DNA of 18,245 nt, taken from CAZGTQ01 sp964528575. GTDB taxonomy: Bacteria; Planctomycetota; UBA1135; GCA-002686595. Made by a program: the position numbers and the translations under genes. Of this stretch, positions 8,522 through 14,882 are shown one piece after another (the first letter of the stretch is position 1; each line of letters begins with the position of its first letter). The notes under the pieces were generated by a model that was given only the letters and a program-made list of their open reading frames with translations, ran no database searches and had not been told where the DNA came from. The stretch covers positions 1-18,245 of the forward strand of contig CAZGTQ010000444.1 in NCBI GenBank assembly GCA_964528575.1, read 5' to 3'.

Positions 8522-9075
8522 TCGAGCCCCGCCGCCGCGAGCACCGCTTCGACGCGCTCCGCGACCGGCATCTCGCGCACGACGGCGGGCTCGTAGCCGT
8601 GCTCGCGGTACAGCGCGAGGAGCGCGTCGCGCAGGGCGAGCGACGTCGCGCGGTCGCTCGAGCGGCCGGTGTCGCTGCGCACCGGCGCGTCGCGCAGCGT
8701 GTCGAGCAGCACGACGCGGTCGTAGCGCACCGCGGTCGCGAGCTCGAGCACGTCCGGCGGCGCCGTCGCGCCGAAGTGGCGCAGGTACGCGAGCCCGTCG
8801 AGCCGGCCGCGGTCGAGGAACACCGCGCCGCGCTCGTCCGCGGCGGCGCGCTCGTTCGCGTCCTGGCGCTCGAGCACGAGGCGCTGGAAGGGGACGGGGT
8901 GGCCGAGGCGCCAAGAGCGCTGCTCGTCGACGCCCAGACGCGCCGAGAGCTCGGCGATCACGTCGAGCGCGGCCTCGGGGACCGTCCGATAGCCGCGGGC
9001 GGCGAGCGCCTCGACCACGGTGGTCTTGCCGGAGGTCGGGCCGCCCGTGACGACGATGCGCAGCCGCCCGCTCAT
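8506..9075 (-). CDS. P-loop ATPase of the NadR/Ttd14 (AAA_28) type
   Basis: The protein is 189 aa. Residues 4-18 give the first strand and Walker A (RIVVTGGPTSGKTT), followed by PEAALDVIAE (33-42), the usual second segment of the NadR/Ttd14 family. VFLDRGRLDGLAYLRHFG (85-102) and VVLLDT (121-126) resemble the Walker B and lid regions of small nucleotide or phosphoryl transferases, and YREHGYEPAVV (156-166) is the typical C-terminal strand. Members bind and probably phosphorylate small molecules or nucleotides, but the substrate is unknown for most of them; none can be given here. I chose the ATG at 9075; another in-frame ATG at 9126 would add 17 residues unlike the family. There is no Shine-Dalgarno; a TACGCT box lies 8 bases before the ATG. 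The last 16 bases overlap nei2 tail to tail. Confidence 0.85.
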   Translation of the reverse strand: MSGRLRIVVTGGPTSGKTTVVEALAARGYRTVPEAALDVIAELSARLGVDEQRSWRLGHPVPFQRLVLERQDANERAAADERGAVFLDRGRLDGLAYLRHFGATAPPDVLELATAVRYDRVVLLDTLRDAPVRSDTGRSSDRATSLALRDALLALYREHGYEPAVVREMPVAERVEAVLAAAGLDHASR

Positions 9076-9083
9076 GGCAAGGA

Positions 9084-9089
9084 AGCGTA
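9084..9089 (-). promoter_or_regulatory. Candidate -10 box, leaderless arrangement, P-loop gene
   Basis: TACGCT on the minus strand is followed by 8 bases (TCCTTGCC) and then the ATG at 9075. If it is a -10 element, the transcript would start at or next to the start codon. No Shine-Dalgarno competes with this reading. The evidence is only positional. Confidence 0.25.
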
Positions 9090-9147
9090 GCGCGCGCTGG
9101 CCGCGGAGCGGCGGCGCACTTAACATCCGGCCGCTCGCCCCCCCAGG

Positions 9148-10101
9148 ATGAATTTCGCCGAGGACGTGCTCAGGGCGCGCCAGAGGATCGAGCCGTACGT
9201 CCAGTGGACGCCGCTCGAGGTGTCGCCCGCGTTGAGCGCCGAGATCGGCGGGACCGTGTGGCTCAAGCTCGAGAGCCGGCAGCGCACGGGCTCGTTCAAG
9301 CTGCGCGGGGCGATGAGCAAGCTGCTGTCGCTGCCGGACGAGGAGCGCGACGCGGGCGTCGTCGCGGCGTCGACCGGCAACCACGGGCTCGCGGTCGCGT
9401 GCGGCGCGTCGGACCTCGGCTGCCCGTCGTACGTGTTCGCGCCGGCGGGCGCGAGCCGTGCGAAGCTCGACGCGATCCGGCGCCACGGCGCACAGGTGCG
9501 CATCGAGGGCGGCGACTGCGTCGAGTCCGAGCTCGCGGCGCGGCGGTTCAGCGACGAAACCGGTCGCACGTACGTGTCGCCCTACAACGATCCCGACGTG
9601 ATCGCCGGCCAGGGGACGATCGGCTACGAGCTCGACCGCGACCTCGAGCGGCTCGACGCGGTCGTGCTCTCCGTCGGCGGCGGCGGTCTCGCGTCCGGCG
9701 TCGGCGGCTACCTGCGCGCGGTGCGGCCCGGCATACGCGTGATCGGCTGCTCGCCGTCGCGCTCCGCCGTCATGCACGCGTCGCTCGAGGCGGGGCGCAT
9801 CGTCGAGCTGCCGAGCGAGCCGACGCTTTCCGAGGCGACCGCCGGCGGCGTCGAGCCCGGCGCGATCACGTTCGACCTGTGCCGCGACGCGATCGACGAC
9901 TTCGTCCTGGTCGACGAGGAGGAGATCGCCGACGCGATGCGCTGGGCCGTGCGCGCGCACAACGCGGTCGTCGAGGGCGCCGCGGGCGTCGCGATCGCGG
10001 GCCTGCGCCGCGTCGCGCCGAGCCTCGCGGGAGCGCACGTGGCCGTCGTCGTGTGCGGCTCGAACGTCGACCCGGCGGTGCTGGAAGCGGTGCTCGCGTA
10101 G
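9148..10101 (+). CDS. PLP-dependent threonine/serine dehydratase
   Basis: The protein is 317 aa. It belongs to fold-type II PLP enzymes of the threonine ammonia-lyase/serine racemase group, which release ammonia from hydroxyl amino acids. Lys51 in the RTGSFKLRGA segment is the Schiff-base lysine. STGNHG (75-80) binds the substrate carboxylate, and GGGGLASGVG (177-186) holds the PLP phosphate. CGSN near the C-terminus (about 303-306) is in the place of the residue that contacts the pyridine nitrogen. There is no C-terminal ACT-type regulatory domain, so it is the short catabolic or racemase-like form rather than the feedback-controlled biosynthetic IlvA. Serine racemase, threonine dehydratase TdcB and the hydroxyectoine-pathway enzyme EutB look alike at this level, so I leave the symbol open. 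The start has only AGG directly before ATG. It is divergent from the P-loop gene (72-base gap) and convergent with the kinase gene (6-base gap). Confidence 0.9.
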   Translation: MNFAEDVLRARQRIEPYVQWTPLEVSPALSAEIGGTVWLKLESRQRTGSFKLRGAMSKLLSLPDEERDAGVVAASTGNHGLAVACGASDLGCPSYVFAPAGASRAKLDAIRRHGAQVRIEGGDCVESELAARRFSDETGRTYVSPYNDPDVIAGQGTIGYELDRDLERLDAVVLSVGGGGLASGVGGYLRAVRPGIRVIGCSPSRSAVMHASLEAGRIVELPSEPTLSEATAGGVEPGAITFDLCRDAIDDFVLVDEEEIADAMRWAVRAHNAVVEGAAGVAIAGLRRVAPSLAGAHVAVVVCGSNVDPAVLEAVLA

Positions 10102-10107
10102 CGGCCG

Positions 10108-11904
10108 TCAGGCGTCGCGCGTCCGGCGAACGAATCCCGCGAGGAGGAACGCGAGGAGACCGACGGCACCCGCGACGAGCGCGGTGACCTGCTCCTGCTC
10201 CATCGCGTGCCAGAACCGCAGCCAGCACGCGCCGCCCAGGACGGGAAGCGTGATCGCCGCGACGAGGCGGCCGAGGACCACCTTCGCGCGAGACGTCGGC
10301 GCGAGCTCGGCCGACCAGTCGCCGGCGAGCGCACCCGCGGCGATCCAGAGCGTCTCGGGCCCCAGCCACTCCCACGGATCCTCGATGGCAGCGGGAGCCC
10401 ATCCGCCGCGCGACGCGATCATGCGCAGCACGACGGCGCCGATGCCGACGAGCGCGCCGACGGCCACGCCGCGCGTTCGTCCCAGGGTTCGCTCGGGAAC
10501 ACCTGCGTGAGCGACGCGCCGCGACGCCGCGAGGTACGCGACGCCGAGCGCGACGAGCATGTCGCGATCGATCGGGAGGCCCATGTCGAAGAGCGGTCCG
10601 AACACGCTGCCCGCGTGACCGCCCAACGTCACCACGACGAGCAGCACGGCCGTCGCCGTGACGGCGAACAGCACGGAGCGCCCGACGGGCGCGCCGTACC
10701 GGCCGGCGACGAAGCGGCCGAGGAACGCGCCCGCGACTCCGTGGATGGCGTACTGCGCGACGACGAGCGGGACGCGCGACGGCGTGAAGCCCGACTCGGT
10801 GACGACCTGGTACGAGAGCGCGGAGAAGCCCGCACCGACGAGGGCGCCGCACGCCGCCGTCCAGAGCAGCGAGGGGCGCGTGGACGCGAGCGTTCGCGCT
10901 TCCTCGCGCGGTGCGGCGGCGGGCTCGGGCGTCGGCGCGCGCTCGATGCGCGGTAGCGCACTCGGGGGAGGAGTCGGCGGAGGTGGGGGAGCCGGTCGGG
11001 GGCCCGCCGACGGTGCCGCCGAAGGGATCGCCGTCGCAGTCAGCGCGCTCTGCGGCACGAGAGTCGTCGTCTGGCGCGCCGCGCCGATCGCGGCGAGCAC
11101 GCGCGTCGCGGCGGCGACGAACGCGCCGGCCGAGCCGAAGCGCGCGTCGCGCTCCTTCGCCATCGCGCGAACGATCACGTCCTCGATCGCTTGCGGCAGG
11201 TCGGGGCGGACGTCGCGCAGCTTCGGGATGGGATCCGTGACGTGCTTGAGCGCCATGCCGAGCGGCGTGTCGGACTGGTAGGGCGTGCAGCCCGAGAGCA
11301 TCTCGTAGAGCATCGCTCCGAGCGCGTAGACGTCGCTCCTGTGGTCCACGTCGCGCTCGCCGCGAGCTTGCTCGGGACTCATGTACGCCGGCGTGCCGAT
11401 GATCGCGTTGCCCTCGGTCAGCGTGACCGTCGCCTCGCTCAGCTTGACGATGCCGAAGTCCGACAGGTACGCGTCGCCGCGCGCGTCGAACAGGACGTTT
11501 CCCGGCTTGAGGTCGCGGTGCACGACGCCGGCGCGGTGCGCCTCGTCGAGCGCGGCGCCGATGCGCTGGAGGATCTCGGCGGCCTCGGGCTCGGACAGCG
11601 GACCGGCGCGCAGTCGTTCGCTGAGCGCGCCGCCGGCCATGTGCCGCATCACGAGATACGGCTGGCCGTCTTCCTCACCGAAGTCGTAGACCGGCACGAT
11701 GGCCCAGTGCTCGAGCGACGCGATCGTGCGTGCTTCCCGCTCGAATCGGTGGCGCAGCTCCGCGCGCTCGAGGAGCTCGCGAGGGAGCACCTTCACGGCG
11801 ACGTCGCGGGCGAAACGCTCGTCGTGAGCGAGGAAGACCGTCGCCATGCCGCCGCGGCCGAGCCGGGAGACGACGTGGTAGCGGCCGATGTGCTCCCCCC
11901 CCAT
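10108..11904 (-). CDS. PknB-like Ser/Thr protein kinase with polytopic membrane tail
   Basis: The protein is 598 aa. Residues 9-275 are a complete Hanks-type kinase: glycine loop LGRGGMATV (15-23), Lys38 in VAVKV, Glu57, HRDLKPGN (129-136), DFG (149-151), GTPAYMSPEQ ending the activation segment, and the SDVYALG motif. All catalytic residues are present, so it should phosphorylate Ser/Thr in the cytoplasm. A Pro/Ala-rich linker (about 305-350) leads to a C-terminal region with several hydrophobic stretches (for example LLWTAACGALVGAGFSAL, VLFAVTATAVLLVVVTL, LVAGAVGLLAFLLAGFV). I count roughly six to eight possible membrane spans; no PASTA repeats are seen. The ATG at 11904 follows from the kinase fold starting at residue 9; the frame is open further upstream (to 12843), but that part is antisense to the next gene. 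A TAGAAT box lies 8 bases before ATG. It is divergent from the exported protein at 12121. Confidence 0.93.
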   Translation of the reverse strand: MGGEHIGRYHVVSRLGRGGMATVFLAHDERFARDVAVKVLPRELLERAELRHRFEREARTIASLEHWAIVPVYDFGEEDGQPYLVMRHMAGGALSERLRAGPLSEPEAAEILQRIGAALDEAHRAGVVHRDLKPGNVLFDARGDAYLSDFGIVKLSEATVTLTEGNAIIGTPAYMSPEQARGERDVDHRSDVYALGAMLYEMLSGCTPYQSDTPLGMALKHVTDPIPKLRDVRPDLPQAIEDVIVRAMAKERDARFGSAGAFVAAATRVLAAIGAARQTTTLVPQSALTATAIPSAAPSAGPRPAPPPPPTPPPSALPRIERAPTPEPAAAPREEARTLASTRPSLLWTAACGALVGAGFSALSYQVVTESGFTPSRVPLVVAQYAIHGVAGAFLGRFVAGRYGAPVGRSVLFAVTATAVLLVVVTLGGHAGSVFGPLFDMGLPIDRDMLVALGVAYLAASRRVAHAGVPERTLGRTRGVAVGALVGIGAVVLRMIASRGGWAPAAIEDPWEWLGPETLWIAAGALAGDWSAELAPTSRAKVVLGRLVAAITLPVLGGACWLRFWHAMEQEQVTALVAGAVGLLAFLLAGFVRRTRDA

Positions 11905-11912
11905 GCGGGCGG

Positions 11913-11918
11913 ATTCTA
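11913..11918 (-). promoter_or_regulatory. Candidate -10 box, leaderless arrangement, kinase gene
   Basis: TAGAAT on the minus strand is followed by 8 bases (CCGCCCGC) and then ATG, and no Shine-Dalgarno is present. This is the geometry of leaderless genes known from Actinobacteria and Deinococcus. The rest of the 216-base divergent gap 11905-12120 shows no clear -35 element or operator. Confidence 0.35.
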
Positions 11919-12120
11919 GCGGGAGCGCTCGCCGATCCGCGTCCCGCGCCGTGGCCGTCGGCTGACGTTCGTGTCCGGCTCGCACGACCTCCGGCCGCTC
12001 TTCGCGGCATTCGCCGGCCGGACGGATCGGGGCGCGCGCCGCGGACGCTCGTTGCGCGTCACGCTCCCGCCGGCCCGCAAGGGGCGCCAAGAAGCGCCGG
12101 CGCGGCGCCGTTCGACCCGC

Positions 12121-12906
12121 ATGCGCGCCCTCTTCGTTCTCGCGCTGGCGTCGGCGGCGTGCGCGGCCGTCGAAGCCCCGCCCCAGCACGCCCGCCTCCT
12201 CGTCGGCGGTGCCGAGCACCCGATCGACGACGCCCGGGTCGTCTCGCGCGGCAACGCGAACGAGAGCTTTCGCGTGACGCTCCTCGTCCGGGACGGCGGG
12301 GCCGTACGCGACCGCGCCCTCGCGCTCGAGGTCGCAGGCGAGCGGCACCCGATCCCCGGCGCCGGCTTCGACGGCGAGCGGACGACGCTCGACTTCGTCG
12401 TCGAGCGGGCCGAGGCCGAGCGGGTCGCCGCCGCGCTCGGCGTGCCGCTGCGCGAGCGCTCGCACCCGGGCCACGCGCTCACGGGCCGCTTCGAGGGGCC
12501 GGGCGAGCTGCGCGTGGGGAGCGCGTCGATCCCGCTCGTCCTGGTGATCGAGAACGACGGTGAGCCGGTGACGTACCTCGACGGCGGGCGCGGCCGCAAC
12601 GCTCTCGGTCGCGACGAGCGCTTCTCGTTTTGCGTCACGCGCGACGGCGAGCCCGTGGAGACGGTCGACGTGGTCGACTTCGGCGGGCTCGGCGTGTGGA
12701 GAGCCCTCGAGCCCGGCCGGCCGGCTCGGCTCGAGGTCGACTTCGCGAAGTGGGTCGCGCCGCACGAGCGGGGGACGTATCGCGTCGAGGGCGCCTACGC
12801 GATCGAGATCGGACCGGCGGCCGGCGCCGCGCTCCCGCCGCACGAGCTGGAAGCGCGTCAGTGGGACGACGTCGTGCGGGGCGAGCTCGAGCTCGTCGTT
12901 CGCTAG
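12121..12906 (+). CDS. Exported protein of unknown function, probable beta-sandwich
   Basis: The protein is 261 aa. Residues 1-17 (MRALFVLALASAACAAV) look like a signal peptide; Cys14 in SAAC could be a lipoprotein cysteine, although the -3 residue is Ser rather than Leu, so lipidation is uncertain. The rest is hydrophilic and beta-rich. Residues about 140-235 contain the pattern VIENDGEPVTYLDGG, FGGLGVWRALEPG and VDFAKWVAPHERGTYRVEGAY, which resembles a beta-sandwich seen in exported proteins of no known role (asymmetric strands ending with G-x-Y). No catalytic residues stand out. The start is the first Met before the signal sequence; the reading frame is open from 11971, but that part is not signal-like. 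There is no clear Shine-Dalgarno. It is divergent from the kinase gene and ends 21 bases before the hydroxylase gene's stop codon, tail to tail. A link to the kinase is possible only by position. Confidence 0.75.
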   Translation: MRALFVLALASAACAAVEAPPQHARLLVGGAEHPIDDARVVSRGNANESFRVTLLVRDGGAVRDRALALEVAGERHPIPGAGFDGERTTLDFVVERAEAERVAAALGVPLRERSHPGHALTGRFEGPGELRVGSASIPLVLVIENDGEPVTYLDGGRGRNALGRDERFSFCVTRDGEPVETVDVVDFGGLGVWRALEPGRPARLEVDFAKWVAPHERGTYRVEGAYAIEIGPAAGAALPPHELEARQWDDVVRGELELVVR

Positions 12907-12927
12907 GGCATCGGGCTACCGGCGCTC

Positions 12928-13725
12928 TCAGCCCGAGACCACGTCGGCGCGCGCGCGCCGGCGCAGGAGCGGGAACGCGATCTGTCGCGTGACGTCGCGC
13001 GGCATCTCCTCGTCGCCGGCGTAGCCGATGCGCGCGGGAACGCGATCGCGCGGCCAGTAGGCCGTGCCGAACAGCCAGTCCCACAGCGAGAAGACGATTG
13101 CGAAGTTCTTCGCGGCGCCGCCCTCGGTCGACGCGTCGTGGTGCCACATGTGCATGCGCGGGCTGTTGAAGACGTAGCCCAGCCGCCCGATGCCGACGTC
13201 GACGTTCGCGTGGTTGAAGTGTCCCCAGAACGTCGCGAAGACCGCCGCAGCGAAGAGCGGCGACATGTCGCCGCCGAGCAAGAGCAACGGCAGATAGAGC
13301 AGCGAGCGGTAGACCACCATCTCCACCCAGTGGAAACGGAAGTTCGCGAGCCAGTCCATGCGCTCGACCGAGTGGTGCACTTTGTGGAACTGCCACAGGA
13401 GCGGCACGCGGTGCAGCGCGTTGTGGACGAGCCACTGGAGGAAGTCGGACACGACGAGGTAGAGCGCGAACTGCGCGATCCACGGCAGCCCGCCCAGCCC
13501 GTCGCCCGCCGGCAGCCACGCGCCGAGCCCGCTCTTCGTCGTCGCGGCGACGCCCGCCGCGAGCCCGCCGAACAGGACCGCGTAGAAGTGGCCGTTGAAG
13601 ACGAGGTAGAAGAGGTCGTTGCCGAGCTGCGGCCGCAGCCACGGTTGCTCGCGCCGCGCCGGCCGCAGCCGTTCCGCGACCACGAAGAGCAGCGACACGA
13701 CCGCGAGCCACTGCCAGTAGCTCAT
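12928..13725 (-). CDS. Membrane fatty acid hydroxylase / sterol desaturase family
   Basis: The protein is 265 aa. This is an integral membrane di-iron oxygenase of the fatty acid hydroxylase superfamily, with the histidine clusters HNALH (101-105), HKVHH (114-118), HFNH (169-172) and HMWHH (192-196), plus His132. Hydrophobic stretches at about 3-18, 40-60, 82-100, 138-150 and 155-168 would put the di-iron site on the cytoplasmic face. Members hydroxylate or desaturate lipids such as fatty acids, sterols, carotenoids or alkylglycerols; the substrate here cannot be told. The ATG at 13725 overlaps the stop codon of the upstream lipoprotein gene as ATGA, so translation is probably coupled. The C-terminus ends in a short basic tail (LLRRRARADVVSG). 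The gene is the second of a two-gene operon and ends close to the convergent exported-protein gene. Confidence 0.93.
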   Translation of the reverse strand: MSYWQWLAVVSLLFVVAERLRPARREQPWLRPQLGNDLFYLVFNGHFYAVLFGGLAAGVAATTKSGLGAWLPAGDGLGGLPWIAQFALYLVVSDFLQWLVHNALHRVPLLWQFHKVHHSVERMDWLANFRFHWVEMVVYRSLLYLPLLLLGGDMSPLFAAAVFATFWGHFNHANVDVGIGRLGYVFNSPRMHMWHHDASTEGGAAKNFAIVFSLWDWLFGTAYWPRDRVPARIGYAGDEEMPRDVTRQIAFPLLRRRARADVVSG

Positions 13726-14747
13726 CGCTCGTCGACCTCCGACCAGAGCTCGCGCTCGAGCAGCTTCCCCCAGTCGGCGTCGTAGGGGTGCACGGCGCGC
13801 GCCGGCGTGCCGTCGCGTACCACCACGTGCCCCGTGTTCGCCCATTCGAAGATCGAGCCCTCGAGGTTGTGCACGTTCGTGAAGCCCGCCTGCGCGAGCT
13901 CGCTCGCGAGCGACGACGAGCGGTAGCCGACCGAGCAGTACAGCACGATCTCGCGGTCGCGCGGCGCGTCCGCGAGGAGCGCGAGCGCGTCGGTCTTCGT
14001 CTCGGCGCGGCGCGCGCCGGCGAGGTGGCTGACCGCGTGCTCCTCGACGGCGCGCACGTCGAGGAGGAGCGGGGCGTCGGCGCCGCTCTCCAGCCGCGCG
14101 GCGAGCTCGTCGACGCTCATCTGGTCGACGTTCGGGAACTTCGCGCGGATCTCGCTCTTCAACTCGACCCAGCGCGGGCTCGCGGGGCTCGCCGGACCGA
14201 GCACGTACGCGCGCGCGCGCTGCTCGAGCTCCGGCGAGCGCAACCCCGCGCGGCGCGCTTCCTCGACCGCCGTCGCCCACGGCACGCCCTGGTCGAGCAC
14301 GCGCGCCGCGAGCCACACGGCGCCGACGCGGTTGCCCGACGAGCAGTGCACGAGCACACCGCCGTCGGCTTCGCGCAGCAGCATGCGGGCCTCGTCGAAC
14401 ACGGCATCGGTGAGCGCGTCTGCGCTGCGGAAGCCGGGGTTCGCGTAGCGCATGCCGAGCTCCGCCGCGGCGGCGCGCTCGTCGTACCCGCGCTCCTCGC
14501 TCTCGGCGCGCAGGTCGACGACGAGCGTGACGCCGCGCTCCTTCAGCTCGGCGAGCGCCTCGCGCGACGGCTGGCTCGCGAGCCACAGGTCGCCGGCGCG
14601 CGAGACCCGCTCGACGCCGGCGAGGCCGACCGGCTCGAGCTCCGTGGGCGCGTCGGCCCGAGCGGGCGGCTCAGGCGCGGACGACGTCGAGCAGGCACCG
14701 AGGAGCGCGGCGAAGAGGGCGGAGAAGCGGGCGGAGTAGCGGCGCAT
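13722..14747 (-). CDS. Lipoprotein: phosphatase-like (DSP) domain fused to rhodanese
   Basis: The protein is 341 aa. A lipobox LLGAC ends at Cys19, so the protein should be lipid-anchored in the envelope. Residues about 38-185 resemble the dual-specificity-phosphatase-like domain of the DUF442/beta-lactamase-hydrolase-like group: LASQPSREALAELKERGVTLVVDLR, then the P-loop HCSSGNRVG (134-142) with Cys135 and Arg140 of the CX5R signature. Residues about 205-305 are a rhodanese: LLLDVRAVEEH (227-237), HLAGARRAE and the active-site loop CSVGYRSSS with Cys271. Residues 299-335 continue with GSIFEWANTGHVVVRDGTPARAVHPYDADWG, a tail I know from similar rhodaneses. Both active cysteines are intact. 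Substrates are unknown; rhodaneses transfer sulfane sulfur or act as binding modules. The gene is followed at ATGA by the hydroxylase, which suggests a shared process at the membrane. There is no Shine-Dalgarno; a TATGAT box lies 11 bases before the ATG. Confidence 0.9.
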   Translation of the reverse strand: MRRYSARFSALFAALLGACSTSSAPEPPARADAPTELEPVGLAGVERVSRAGDLWLASQPSREALAELKERGVTLVVDLRAESEERGYDERAAAAELGMRYANPGFRSADALTDAVFDEARMLLREADGGVLVHCSSGNRVGAVWLAARVLDQGVPWATAVEEARRAGLRSPELEQRARAYVLGPASPASPRWVELKSEIRAKFPNVDQMSVDELAARLESGADAPLLLDVRAVEEHAVSHLAGARRAETKTDALALLADAPRDREIVLYCSVGYRSSSLASELAQAGFTNVHNLEGSIFEWANTGHVVVRDGTPARAVHPYDADWGKLLERELWSEVDER

Positions 14748-14758
14748 GGCGACCGTGG

Positions 14759-14764
14759 ATCATA
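14759..14764 (-). promoter_or_regulatory. Candidate -10 box (TATGAT) of the phosphatase-rhodanese/hydroxylase operon
   Basis: TATGAT on the minus strand, 11 bases before the ATG at 14747, is the best -10-like hexamer in the 135-base gap 14748-14882. It would give a leader of only a few bases. I find no clear -35 hexamer. CCGTGG (14753-14758) and CCACGG (14773-14778) flank it as a 6-bp inverted repeat. Confidence 0.35.
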
Positions 14765-14821
14765 GGACGGAGCCACGGCGTTGCGGTGCGCCAGGGTGCG
14801 TAGCTCGCCTCTGGAAACGGA

Positions 14822-14858
14822 CGCGGGCCCCGCCGGCGTTGCACCGGCGGGACCCGCG
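14822..14858 (-). terminator. Strong hairpin terminator after the matrixin gene
   Basis: A 15-bp stem with a 7-base loop begins 24 bases beyond the matrixin stop. On the minus-strand transcript every position pairs, including one G-U wobble, whereas the plus strand would have a C-A mismatch, so the structure favours minus transcription. It is followed by TCCGTTTCC, a short pyrimidine tail. It separates this operon from the phosphatase-rhodanese operon. Confidence 0.75.
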
Positions 14859-14882
14859 GGAGCCGGCGTCGCGCTGCTCAGC

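Noticed and set aside
11905..12843. A 313-residue N-terminal extension of the kinase
   Set aside because: The kinase fold starts at residue 9 after the ATG at 11904; the extension is antisense to the exported protein gene and has shadow composition.
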